Source: Mortierella sp. BCC40632 (taxonomy: Eukaryota; Mortierellomycota; Mortierellomycetes; Mortierellales; Mortierellaceae). From it: a DNA stretch of 64,000 bases. The stretch spans positions 62,001-126,000 of the forward strand of contig WAEK01000028.1 of assembly GCA_011634665.1 (NCBI GenBank). Reading direction: 5' to 3'. The notes below the pieces were generated by a model, which saw nothing but the letters and a program-made list of their open reading frames with translations, was not told where the DNA came from and did no database searches. Both the position numbers and the translations under genes were made by a program. Positions 50,476 through 62,882 of this stretch are shown here, piece after piece; position 1 is the first letter of the stretch; each line of letters starts with the position of its first letter.

Positions 50476-53400
50476 TCAGACTCCTGAGACTGACCTTGGC
50501 TCCAGAATTAGACTCATCTCGTACAAGTCCGCGACCGACTTTGCATTGTCCAGTCCCTTTCGGATAAACGTTTGAATCTCGGGAACCGCCGTCAGACAAT
50601 AGGGAACCGACTGATACTGATGAATCTCTCGAATCACCTCCGCCGTACTGACTCGCTTGTAGAAATTGATATGATGATCCGTCGACTTTAAAAAGTCGGG
50701 GTTGCCATCTTGAATCATCACCAGATCCGTCAAATACACGCCTACAAAAGGTACACATGGTGGATTCGCCGCATGAAGTTCTGCTCGATAATCTCCCCAG
50801 TTCTTGGCGGAACTGGTGACCGCTTGAAGTGCTATGAATTGATTCATCATCTTGGCTGGGATATGTTCCCAGGTACGCTTCAGTCGATGAATCGGTGATT
50901 GTGCCAACGCTGCCGTGGTTGCTGACAGCATACTAAAGTTGTTGAGTTGACGAAGTTTCTATGAGGGAGAGGGAGGAGAGAGGGAGAAAAGGCAACAATA
51001 GGAGTATTAGTTTTTTTTTTTTTTTTTTTTTGTCCGAAATTGTTTCAACAACAACAACAACAAAAAGAAAAAAAAATCTTACCTCGGCTACTGCGATCAA
51101 GTGCTTGACAACCGCGGCTCGCTTCTTGGGCTCCCTTTCACTCAACACAAGTTCATCAATCCAGTTGGCATACAGATTGCTCGTCTCAATCATTCGCTTG
51201 ATATTAACAGCCTTGGCTGCAATCACTGGATCCTCACTCGTCCATGCCTTGGCCAAACACTCGATCGGTTTGATCCGATTATAATAATTGGCCTCCATAA
51301 TCGTCAACTGACGTGCAATCTCAAATGGATCCAAATCCATAAACCGGAATCGTTTCAAACTACGAGGCAAGATCGGTGGTGGTGCCTGTGTCGACATGTT
51401 GAGCACCATCTTCTTGAAGGAACTATCCGAGGTCTCTCGTTTCTCTACCAACTTGATCAGCTGCACAGCTGGGAAACTGATCAACTCTCGCATCAACCCT
51501 GATTCTGCAAACTCTTTGATCTTGGGTAGGATCTGTCGGTCCTCAACCTCATCCTCAAGATAATAGTTTTCGAGCCAGGTCTTGATAATGTTGAACACTC
51601 GGAGTCGGATCGGAGTCAACTTTCGATCCGTCCAGAGCGTCAATTCTGCGGCATCCAATCCCTTGGGAGGTGAAATCGTGAATCGCTTAAACAACAACTG
51701 GAAAAACTGGGATGTGGTCGCAAAGGATCGGTACGTCAACAAAAAGGTAGCAATAAAGTTGGAATCCAACCCATCGTGAAGTGTCAATCGTTCCACCAGG
51801 GCTGGAAGAGTGCCACCTCGGACATGTCCCTCCATGTTGAACGAAATGTCCACTGGGGAATAGTCATGACCCAGGTACCATGGCACCTCGGTCACCTTCG
51901 AGGGTTTGGGTGTCGGTGCATCCTCGCCGAGCATCTTTTTCAATTTGGCTCCCCGAATGTCTGCCTTTTGTGTCTCGCCAATTGTCGGCTGTGAACTGTT
52001 GGGCGGTGTGATCTCGAGTGGGGTCACGCCGCTGGTGCTGAGTGGGAAAGAGTAATTCAAAAAGTTGGATCGACCCGTGTATTCAGTGCCAGGCGTCGTC
52101 GGTGCTGATACTCCTGAAACAGAAGAGGTGGAGGAGAAGGAAGAAAGTTGTGAATTCGATCGATGGCGTGGGTTATGAGCCGTCTCACCATCCATGTCAG
52201 AGTCCTGATCCTGGAAATAACTGTCAATTTCACTCTGTCGTGCTTGACTGGCTTGACTCGACGAACCAACCAAGGTCGCGGTCGTGGAGAGTGAGTCGGA
52301 TTTGAGTCTGTTTGAACGAGCCACCTTTTCGGCCTCGTCACTTTCGACCGCCAGTGACCGAGCTGCAGCCGTCAAGTCCATCACAGAACGTTCGACCGTG
52401 CCCGAGCGCTCGAGGGTCATCTCGAGAACAGCTGTCTGGGCCATGGGGTCTGTCGCCAATTGGATGGCCATGACGAGCGCAGCAACATTGTTGTAAAGGG
52501 CTTGCTTCGACACGCGCACATCCAAAAAGATGTGATCCTTGATGGTTGGGTGCTCAGCCAGGACAATGGCATAAAATTCAGTGACCAGTGTGAGCAACGA
52601 ACCGATTTGCGAGATGGTTTGATGGCATTGCGCCACCAGCTGTGAGGACTGGGCCGTGTTGAGGATCGATGAGCCCGTGGAGAGACGCGAACCTGTCATC
52701 TCGTTCGGAGTGAGTCCATAGCTAGAATCGATGACCTTGCTGATCTGGATCGAGAGAAGGGCAATGGCCTTGCAGGCACTCTTGGAGTAATAATCAAGCT
52801 GGGCAAGGACACTGGTCGAGCCAAGGGAACGACGATGAGATGCACGGTCTGCATTGCTATCAAACGAAGGTCGAGAAGAATTGCTGGAGAGAGCACGACT
52901 GAGTTTGCGGGCCGCACGCGATTCCATAGGGGCCTCTGTGTCTAGGATCAACTTGGCATCGACATCGTGCACGGCGACTCCGACACTCTGGGCGACCGAG
53001 ATAAACTGGTTGACAGAATTGGCAACGTCGTCAATGTCAGAACGCATCTTGGCTACAGCTCCATCCGGGGGCCAAATATTGGAAGCCATCTTAGCGGAGA
53101 GGACGAGACGGGAGAGGGCGGCCATGATGTGGCGGTGATGGACTTTGAGACCACGGTTCATGCGAATGGGAGCAGAGTCCTTGTCTATGGTACCGGAGGC
53201 GTAGAGCATGACGCGAATAGATTCGACGACCTGAGCGGCCTGAATTGGGTAATAGGCCTTATAACCATGCTCTGCGGATTGGACGAGGTTATGCAATGCA
53301 CTGGAGGTATGTTCGGCTAAAGAGGCCCAGGAGGGTTCGGTCTCGAATGGATTGGAAACAGGGGGCAGTGGAGGAAGCCCGTCGGCGAGGTCAGCGACTA

Positions 53401-54440
53401 CGAGCGGAGCAGATGAACCAGAAGGTTTACGCAGGTCTGCAAGGGGGCCAAGCTGAGTCGAATCGTCCTGCAGCAGGGGAGACCCGGCACGTGTCTGTTC
53501 GCGTTCAGGGACAATCCAAAGTAAAAACAAAAATCGACCAAAGAGGAAGAGGAAGAGAAAGAGAAAAGAGTTTGTTAGCTGGTTCATCCAAAAGCATGAA
53601 AAGACTCGCTCTGTTCAGGTAAGCGCCTCCCACCAGGACATGGATACATAAGGGCCAAGAGAGAGTCCAAGAGAGTCCAAAAGATATATAAATAAAAATA
53701 TATAGAGATATATGTCCCCGAGTACCCGTAGTCATCCCTAACCCTATCTTTGTTCTCATCCCTATCCTCGTCGTCACTATCATCCTCACACACTCCACTC
53801 TTGTCTTTTCTCTTGTAGATCTACTCTCACTTTCCCACCACCAGCGAAATAAAGTGGGGGAAAAAAGGAGAGAGAGAGAGAGAACTGGGGGCTGGGGCAG
53901 ACTGCAGGCGGGATGGAATGCAGTTGCGCGGGATGCGATCGGATGGGGCGGGGGCTCTCGCACGACCAGCATGCGAGGCTGTCTCGGCCAACCGGCCTGG
54001 GGTTCGCGCGGAGAAGGAGGAGAATGAGAGTCGAATGTGTCTGGGTAGGAATAGAGCCAAGGAGGTGTGGTGAGGAGTGGAGTGGAGAGGAGAGGAGAGG
54101 AGTGGAGTGGTTTGGTATGTGTATGTGTGGCGGGAGGAGAGGAGTGGTCGCACCCTGCTGTTGTTCATTTCTTTTCTCTTTTTCGATGGGTTCGTTTTGT
54201 CAATGCAGAGGAGGTGCAGGTGGAACCCGAACAGATGGGAGAGAGCAACAGACTGGACTGACTGACTGACTGACTGACTGACTGACAAAACAGACTGACC
54301 CAGAGCAGTGGGCCTTTTTCCTCCTCTCATTCTATTCCACCTTGCAGGTCATGTCCATATCCGGGCAGCACCCAGAGATGGCCTCGGCCAGGAGAGAAAA
54401 GCGCCCGTACGATACGATATACGACAACAACAAGAGAAGA

Positions 54441-54519
<79 letters not shown>

Positions 54520-54726
54520 CAACGGCAGGCTCTCGCGGTCTCGCTTTATCAGCTGCATCTGTACCGCACACAGACACACACACAGAGAGAGGTAGGCGGA
54601 GAGAAGGGACAACACACACAAAAGTAGAGAAAGAGAGAAAAAAAAATAGAGAGCGCGAACAAGAGCACGCGCGGGCGCCCTGTCCCGCTCCCAGGGACAC
54701 CCGTCGGGGGACAGAGAAAGAGAGAG

Positions 54727-54771
<45 letters not shown>

Positions 54772-55081
54772 AAGAGAGCCAGACCTACTCTCAACTCTCT
54801 ACTCTCTAATCTACTCAACCCTGTCCGAGGAGTAAAAACTCTTTACCTCTCTTTCTCTCTCTCTCTCTCTCACACTCTTGTTTTCGTGGCTCTGGTGCCT
54901 GCCCACTCATCGCTTAGCTCACCGCCCAGCTCCGCCGCACTGTCATATGTGAGAGTGAAAGTGTGTAGAGGTGGAGGAGGTTGTGTGGAAAACTTGGCCA
55001 TTGTCCGTGTGTCAGGGAACCTCGAAAGTGGGTGGAAGCGCGCGCACGCTCTTTTTCGCACTCTTTTTTTTTTTTTTTTTT

Positions 55082-55112
<31 letters not shown>

Positions 55113-55844
55113 GTCTCTCTTGTTCGCTCTCTTTGTACTTTTTGTGTGCAGCACACACATTCTCACTCTCACTCACTCACTCTCTCAGCCCGAAAGGACT
55201 ACTTTGGGAAACTATTCTTACCGGAAGTGCAGATGCTTGCCACGAATTAGGACGCGTCGAGCCTCCGCGGCTGTCTGTTTCTGTCGGCTCATGGACCGAG
55301 GCCAGGGCTCGGGTACTGGCCATATGTTGCTCCTGCTCTTTGACATAGGGACCCGTGGTCCTCGCGGGATCCTCCTCCCCTTGCCGGCTAGCACTTCTGC
55401 TGCTACTGCTGCTCTCGCCGAGACCGAGCGCATTGTCTAGGAAGAAGAAAGGAGGCGAGGAGAGAGTAAGAGAGTTAGGGAAAGAGAGAGAGAGGAAGAG
55501 AACAGGGGCAGGATTAGGACCCTTGCGTTGGTCGGTTGATGTGGAGCACAAGATTACAGAGATAAGGAATAGGGAAAAAAGAAGGACATGGGTGGGTTTG
55601 GGACAAAGTGTACAATGCCACACAACACACTCTCGCTCTCGCTCTCGCTCTCTCTCAATGTGCCTCAAGGGGGGGACACAAGGAGCAAGAGCGAGTGAGA
55701 GTGAGTGAGAGAGAGTGAGAGAGAGGAGAAAGACAGGTGTGTAGATCTCTCCCACCTTTAGTATCCCTCGCCCTTCCCATCCTCCAGCCCTCTTGTCTCC
55801 TTTGTTGTTGTTGTTGTTGTTGTTGCTGTTGCTTTGCCTATCCT

Positions 55845-55875
<31 letters not shown>

Positions 55876-56194
55876 TGGCTTTCTTTCCTACGGACCTACG
55901 GGTCCTTCGGGGCAAGCTTTGCGCTGCAGTGCATGACAGCTGGGCCGTGGGCAAAGAGGGTGGACAGTGCATGGATGTGCATCCTTGCTTTGCCTTTTTT
56001 TTTATGTCATGTTCCCCTTTTGGTGGCCCGTCCTCCTCTCTCCCTTCCCTTTCCTTTCCTTTTCCCTTACCCTCTCGTTCTCTCTGTTCCTTTTTATCAA
56101 AAAGTCTCTCTCTCTCGGGACACGGGCCTGTCTGTTTGCCCAACGGAGAATGAAGGAGACCTGTTGTTCTGTCGTGCCGCAGGACGGCCGTCGC

Positions 56195-56226
<32 letters not shown>

Positions 56227-57083
56227 CCCTTGGCCCATTGGGTGTTCACCGTCATCTTGCAACCGTCCGTCCTTGAACCATGTGCACTGGATAGTTCTTT
56301 TTTTTTCTTCTCTTTTTCTTTTCTCTTTTTTCTTCTTCCTGCATACGGGCCATGTGCCAACTGGTCCGTGGGCCTCTCACCCAATTGAAGTGGCCGTGCA
56401 CTCTTTTTCTTTCTTCTTTCTCTTCCATGCTCTCCCTCTCTTTCTTTCTTCTTCTTCCTCTCCCTCTCCCTCTCTTTCTCACTCCCATTTCCCCATCTCT
56501 TTCGTGTTTACTCTATTTCACTTACCCGAAGGAGCTTGATCCGTTGTAGAGACGGGATGTTGGCCAGGTACCTGAGCCTGGTCAAGCGTGGACGATGAGA
56601 CCTCTGCTGTTGGAGGATCAAAGGAACTCGTGGGTATTGTCCAAGACGAGTCTCCTGTCCGTGTGTTGAAATAGTAGACCTGACCATCGGCTGTCGTCTG
56701 AGGGAGCCAAAGATCCTCACCCGACTGGAATGAGAAAAAAAAATCGGATCAAAAATAGATCGGATCGGGAATGGTCAAAGAAATAGATGGATGAATAGGA
56801 ACGAGAATGAGAAAAAAAGATCCAATCCAAATGAATCACATCGGACCAGACCGGGTTCCCATGGGGAAAAAAAAAAAGAACAAAGAGATAGGTTAGCTAT
56901 AGACCAAGACGAGAATCCTTCAAGAAAAAACTGGCTCCGCTGCGCGCTCTTCATGGTCGCAAGTCCGTAGTTGTAGTCTGTCTGTCTGTCTGTCTGTCAG
57001 AGAGAGAGAGAAAGAGAGAGAAAGAGGAGAACCAAATTGAGGAGTAAGCGAGTAGGGGAGAGCAAGTCAGTTGTACTCTCTTC

Positions 57084-57115
<32 letters not shown>

Positions 57116-57409
57116 CCCTCTCTCTCTAAGACTCGAGTCTGGGGTGAAGGAGGCCATGTTGTTACGCCAAAGAAAGAAAAAAAAAAATACAACCACACAA
57201 CACACACACGACAGCCAGTTGTAAAAAGGATAGGATACACACGCCCTTTTCCGTTTCGCGGCGTGTATGTATATGTTTGTGTGTGTGTGTTGTGTGTGTG
57301 TGTGTGTGTGTGTGTATGGATGTGTATGGATGTGTATGGATGTGGAAGTGTGTCTGTTGCCTCATGCTCTCGCACGGGAAAAAGAGAGGAGTGAGGAGAG
57401 GCGAAGAGT

Positions 57410-57464
<55 letters not shown>

Positions 57465-57949
57465 AGGAAGAAGAAAGGCGATAGAGGTAGACTGTATGTC
57501 ATTTGGTTCGAGCAAAGATAGAGAGTGTGAGAGTGAGTGAGTGGGTGAGTGAGAAAATAGACTTGCCGTTTCTTCATCAGACTCCGAGGTGGAGGTGCGG
57601 TCGTCATGGTCAAGGTCCTCGGGTTGGAGGATCTCCTCAACAAAGTTGGATGGGAACCAGCCCTGGGCATCGTTGCAAAAGCCATACCACCAGCCGGTCT
57701 CTAGTTGGGAGACGACCTGGATGAGATCATCCTTTTGGAATGCAAGGGATGTAGCCGTGTCCTCGGGTTGGTACGGGTACAGGGCGCGGACAACGATGAA
57801 GGAGTCTGGGTCGTCGGGATGGGATGGCTGTGGCGTATGATCGGGATCATCCTGCTGGTCTGGCAAATGGGCAAAGGCGGGCTGTGCGGGCTGTGCGGAA
57901 GTGGTGGTATCTGTTATGGAGGATGCGCCGATAATGATGATGATGTGTC
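50476..57949 (-). CDS. SH3-WW-RasGEF protein (Cdc25-like), paralogue B; both ends provisional
   Basis: Same family and domain order as paralogue A. Exons 57567-57949, 56526-56724, 55222-55436, 51083-53494 and 50476-50958 join in frame. SH3: ALYPYQPEDTATSLAFQKDD and GWWYGFCNDAQGWFPSNFVE. WW: VYYFNTRTGDSSWTIP. Conserved middle region from PSWASLAEHTSSALHNLVQS on. RasGEF_N: GTLPALVERLTLHDGLDSNF. RasGEF: LDPFEIARQLTIMEANYYNR; PPCVPFVGVYLTDLVMIQDG. Intron 1 has a GC donor (ACG/GCAAGT). The first exon shown begins at an acceptor (TTGCAG at 57950) with no ATG, so a start exon lies upstream and is not identified. At the 3' end the Arg codon carries a donor-like AG/GTCAGT at the position where paralogue A splices; reading through ends at SVSGV. 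Intron 3 holds a 77-nt (GA)n tract. Confidence 0.88.
54442..54518 (-). repeat. 77-nt (GA)n tract, (CT)n on the coding strand
   Basis: An uninterrupted GA dinucleotide run of about 38 units within intron 3 of RasGEF B, the longest perfect microsatellite in the window. Additional GA tracts lie at 54731-54770 and an (ACTG)n tract at 54255-54286. Confidence 0.95.
57417..57462 (-). repeat. (GA)n tract in intron 1 of RasGEF B
   Basis: About 23 GA units, CT on the coding strand, with a (TG)n tract at about 57277-57314 further toward the 3' splice site. Confidence 0.9.
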
Positions 57950-59405
57950 CTGCAAGGGAAGGGGAAAGAGAAAGAAATATCTGTTAAAGAGAGAAGAGAG
58001 AGCAGAGAGAGAGAGAGGGCGTGCGCGTGCGCGAGTGCGGGTGTGTGTGCGTGCGTGCGTGCGTGGTAATAATAATGGGGGGGATGAAGACGATGCGGGA
58101 AAATAAAAACATGGATGAAGATGAAGATGAATAAATAAAGATGGGGAATGAGAAAAGATGGATGAGAATGCTAGAGCGCCGAATGTCAAAGAGATGGAAA
58201 AAAAAGCTCGAAAAAGAGGGATTGATGATGAGAGAGAGAGAGAAAGATGGAGAGAGAAAAAAAAAAAAAAAAAAAAAGAGAAAAGAGAGGAGAGATGAGA
58301 AAATTCGAAAGAAACCGGAAACCAGTGAGAGAAAAAAAAAAGAGAAAAAAAAAAAAGAGGAGAGAGAGAGAGAGAGGAGAGAGAGAGAAGAAAGAGTAAG
58401 AAAGAGAATGAGAGAGACAACAACAGACCTGTTCTGGCTGTGATAAAACCAGAAAAAAAAACCAGTGAGCAGACCAACAGACAGACCAACAGACAGACAG
58501 ATACACTGCTCAACTCTCTCTCCAGTGTATGTGATCGATGAAATAAGCCAAAACGGAAGGTTGTTCTTGTCTACGACTACGGAGGAGAAACTACGAACCC
58601 TCTTATTGACCAAAAAAGCCTTTTTTCTCTCTCTCTGTCTCTCTCTCCCTCTCTAATTGATCATGTCTCATCCCATATACCTACTCTCTCTCTCTCTCTC
58701 TCTCTCAAGCAGCAACCATCATCCCCGCTCTTCCCCTTCCTCCTCCTCTTCCTTCTCGCCCACAAACGCGCCTCCTACCCTCTCTCTCACTCTTTCCACC
58801 TATTCTCATCAAAACACACAAAGCCTGCTTCCTTTGGCAAGCCTTTGTCGTTCTCCTCCACCCACACTTCCTGGCTCCATCTCCCCTGCCTACAAATACT
58901 GGGTCTCTTCCTCTGCGGATGCTTTTCTCTCTCTCTCTCTCCTTATTCTTCTCCTTCTTCCTAGCACACACTCCCCCCAGCTGCTATGCCTCTATCCAAC
59001 CAGAAACCGCGTCAGACCCCTCTAGCCCAACAGGGCACGCAAGCGGAATGGTATGATAGGTCAACACTGACCAAAGCTCCCAACTCGACCGACCCCTGTC
59101 TTTCTCCAAACCACGACGCGCCACAAGACTTGTGTTCAATGTCCACCCCCATCCTCTTCTCGCTCCCCATCCTCCCCCCCCCCCACAGAAACACTCCTCC
59201 TCTTCCTCCTCCTCCTTCTTTGTAGCTCGCTCTCTTCTAGTTCGATTATGTCTAGATCGACCCTGTTTCTGTCCTGCTCTCAACTTTGGCCCCGATCCTG
59301 TTCACCAAGACCTGCTGTATTCACCTCAGGCGCCCGCTCGAGAGAATCCAGACAGAATGCCGTGTCTCATGACCGAACTAACAGAACTTGCACTCTCTCT
59401 CCAGT
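57950..59405. promoter_or_regulatory. Divergent region RasGEF B / polyQ protein
   Basis: About 1.5 kb that should contain the undefined first exon of RasGEF B and both promoters. It is purine-rich on the left (57970-58430) and pyrimidine-rich on the right (58630-58980). An ATG at 58985 opens a plausible short exon (MPLSNQKPRQTPLAQQGTQA...) that could splice in phase (TG/T) from a GT near 59052 to the AG before 59405 of the downstream gene; this is unproven. Confidence 0.45.
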
Positions 59406-62104
59406 ATGGATCACACTTCCCCGCCTAGTACTCCCGAAAGTCAACCTTTTAATCCAGACATTGGTCACAAAGAACACAACCATGACCATGACCATGATCA
59501 TGACCACGACAGCGACAATGATAGTGGCGACAACGACAAAGACAACGACGACGAGGACAGCAACGGCAGCAACGAAAAGTCAGAGGTATCCGACGGAACG
59601 GATCCGGACAGTGACCACATGGACATGGACCAAGCACTCATCCTTGATCAGAATCCCTGCCAATCAAAACACAGCCTGGACATGAACGTTTATGACAAAG
59701 TCAGCGACCTCTCCAAGCCTTTCTCCGAGTCTGAGCGTCCACTTTCCGAGGCGGCCCTAGTAGTGGTCGTGCCTGACCACTACCAAAGACGGAGCCAACG
59801 TGTTCTACGCCGCAAGCGTCAGGCAGAGGACCATGCCTTGTCTGCAAAATGCTATCCAAACAAGAAAACAATGCTCTTGAGGAGAAAAGTCAACGACGAG
59901 TCCAATGTAGCCGCATACAAAGACTCGGCTACCTTCTTTTCATCCAAAGGTGATTGGAATACTGAACTTGATCCGTTGGCTCGGACCGACCCACCAATAC
60001 CCGAATCGATCCATTCAGCTCAATCTGGACTAGACAGTTCAGTGGAAACAAATGAAAATGTCCAGGACAATGATCAAGAAAAATATGCTAACGAAGAGGT
60101 GGACCAAACACCGGAAGCGACCGATTCAATCTCTGAAAAAGACTCTATCTCGACCTCCTCCTCCTCTGCTTATTCATCCGTCGTTCATCCAAGACATTGT
60201 CCGAGGTCCAAGCAAAGACTGGGCCCGAGCACACAGAGTAAATCTGGTCAAGGCGTGTCTACTACATCCCTTAAGCGCCCTCACCGCCACTCTCTGGACG
60301 ACTCGACAAGAATATCTACCTCTCCTCCTCAACCTCGACCGGTTTTCTCTGCGCAGACCTCCTCCGAAACTCTTGACATGGACGTGATATCGTCACTACG
60401 ATTCGACAAGGTGAACGTCGCCTCGGCTGCCGCGCCCAAACGCGTTCTCCTAGGTCCTGTTCGTGAAAAGAAACGAGTAGATTCGAGCTGTGGTTTTAAA
60501 ATGACAAATACAGTTGCTACCCTCACCCCTACTGTTGATACCATTCCCCAGGACAATGACCAGTCATCTTCAAGCATTCACTCCAAGACTCAATCCAAAG
60601 GTCGCTTAAAAATGGTACCTCGTCAAGCTCAGACTTGGTCCGTCCGTCCACGTCAACGACCAGTCTCCATTCTGAGAGTGGTCGCGCCACCGCCGCCGCC
60701 TCCGTTGTCGATGACCAGGCTAGGCACCTTGAAGGGTGATCCGTCACCAACACGGCCGCCACCATCCTCCAACTCTTTATCCAATCGCCTGTTCATCCCC
60801 GCCACCGCCGGCATAGATCAAGCCAGTCACGACGGTGATCCAATATTAGATCCAGGATTGGATCCAGACATGGGGATGGACTCTATCCACCACCAATGTC
60901 AGGAGGAAAAGGAGGAAGATGCTCCATTTTCTTCCTCTTTTGTCAGTGTTTATGTTCATGATGATGATGATGACGACGATGGTGACAGTTTAAAAGGTCA
61001 TGCTACAAAAGTAGATGATATACGGTCCAATGGTCAGATAGCCCGAAACGCGTTAGGTCAATGGACGGTTGGTCACCGGGGGGAACTGCTAGTGGATCCA
61101 GTGGATCCAGCCTCTCTTCAGCTCCAGTTCCAACCGCCACCTCAACAGGAACCATCCCCACCACTGGAACAGGAACAACAACAATATCGAGAGCAACAAC
61201 AGCAACATCAACATCAACAGCAGCAGCAACAGCAACAGCAACAACAACAAGAGGATGAGACTTGGCGAGTCTACTGGAGAGAATTCTCAGAAACAGAAAG
61301 GGATGTGGTCCTCATTCTGACGGAACTAGGACTTGCTCATGCTCAGCAACAGAGTACAATCATGCAATGGGCACTCGAGAAGACCTTGGATGGCAGTACA
61401 AGGGTACCTGCGGCCGTCTTGCCGTCGTCTCCTGTGGTCGAGCCCAGGATGCAACCTTACTGGGCAGAGAGGAAAGGTGGCGGCTCTGATGATCAAGCAG
61501 CAGCAACAACAGCAGCAGCAACACAACTAGACTCCACACTAGGTCACCCTGCAGCCCGAGGCTCTCCTCCTAGTTCTGTACGCGATCAAGTATCCCCTTT
61601 TCCCCCGACCCTGCAGCCACTGGTGCAGCAACAGCAGCAGCAACAGCAGCAACAGTCCTCCTTTGACCGATCACAACAGGAGCAACAAAGTTACACCAAC
61701 ACCATGCAAATGATCGACCCAGAACAGGAATGGGTTCCAAATTCAAGAATCCAACCACCGAGTATTGAGTCGGATACAATCGCAGAGGATCTTTGGGAAC
61801 CCCGCGGACCAATGTCCCCGAGGAGATTTTTCTCCAGGTCCAGAGAGATACCGACCGAGTGGGACCGACCAAGACCTCGGTTTTCGGAAGAGTCGGTTTT
61901 TATGAATCCGCAGGAAAGGGATCCTTATCCAAGGCTACAGGAGCCAGAGATGTACGAGTTCCAAAACCAGTACCGGTACCAGCACAAATACCGATACCGA
62001 TATCAGTACCAGCAACACACAGTTCATCATCACCATCATCACTACTATTGGCAGCATGGGGATGAGCATGAGCATGGGCAACAGCAGCAACAGCAGCAGC
62101 AACA

Positions 62105-62139
<35 letters not shown>

Positions 62140-62459
62140 AGCATGAATCGAATCCAGAGTCAACACATTGTGAACGAAAAGGACGAGAAAGACGGGGACA
62201 ATGGAGTTGTAATTCCACTCGACGGTATTCGATTTCTTCTTCTACTACCACCACCTCTACCTCTCTTCAACATGAAGAGTATTCAATGAACCAGACCACC
62301 AACTCATGGAACAGAAACTATCCTGTTCCCATGTGGACAACCTTTTTTTTTTTTTTTTTTTTTTTTTGGTTTTTAATGAACAGGGTTGTTGAACGACAAT
62401 CCCAAGTCTGTCTATTCTTTGTTTTGTTTTGTTTTGCTTTTCTTCTTTTTGGGATTTAA
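59406..62459 (+). CDS. Large polyQ- and His/Asp-rich protein of unknown function
   Basis: An open frame of 1017 aa from the first in-frame ATG. The N terminus has a His-Asp repeat (HNHDHDHDHDHD) leading into a long acidic stretch. A basic motif follows (RRSQRVLRRKRQAE, residues about 125-140), then Ser-rich sequence, a poly-Pro stretch and several poly-Gln blocks coded by mixed CAG/CAA. One ordered island at about residues 618-680 (TWRVYWREFSETERDVVLIL, TELGLAHAQQQSTIMQWALE) and a Tyr/Gln/His-rich tail are visible. I do not recognise the family; a nuclear regulatory role fits the composition but is inference. The last about 35 codons read through a T-run (62342-62367) as poly-Phe, which is unlikely to be real protein; the true 3' end may involve a splice before it. 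A possible upstream exon exists at 58985. Confidence 0.7.
62082..62142 (+). repeat. CAG/CAA triplet repeat (poly-Gln coding)
   Basis: About twenty consecutive Gln codons with mixed CAG and CAA; mixed codons usually slow length change compared with pure CAG. Confidence 0.9.
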
Positions 62460-62476
62460 CTTGGTCAAGAAAATAA

Positions 62477-62521
<45 letters not shown>

Positions 62522-62882
62522 CCAATTTTCCACATTGAACAGTACACTGCCTGCAAAAGACTCTGTTCATTCCAATCGAGAACAATAAACGAGAAAAAAA
62601 AGAAAGAAAGAAAGAAGTAAAAGAAAGAGAACCAAGGGGTGATAATAGTAATAAGAGAAGGAAGAAGTGAAAGAAAAAGGGATTATCTACATCAGGAAAA
62701 GAGAAAAGGAAAGGGGAGGAAGGAAGGAAGGAAGAAAGGAAGGAAGGATTAGTTTCGTCCGCACAGGAACTATGGGATGCTCCTTCTAGGACGAGTTTTT
62801 TTCTTTTTTTAAAAAAAAAGCGATCAAGAGAAGAGAGAGAGAGGATTTGTTCAAGAGACTGTTTTTTTTTCTCTCTTTTTTC
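62460..62882. other. Convergent intergenic region with (CAA)n
   Basis: 423 bp between convergent genes. A (CAA)n tract of about 15 units (62479-62522) follows the polyQ gene, with AATAAA at 62584-62589 as its likely polyadenylation signal. Purine-rich sequence continues to about 62750. No gene supported. Confidence 0.6.

Noticed and set aside
57914..58613. Minus-strand Leu/Val/Phe-rich frames resembling signal peptides upstream of RasGEF B
   Set aside because: They are translations of GA/CT and A/T tracts; a membrane signal makes no sense before a cytosolic SH3 protein.
59388..59405. Start of the polyQ protein upstream of 59406
   Set aside because: The codon at 59388 is TTG; the first ATG in this frame is at 59406.
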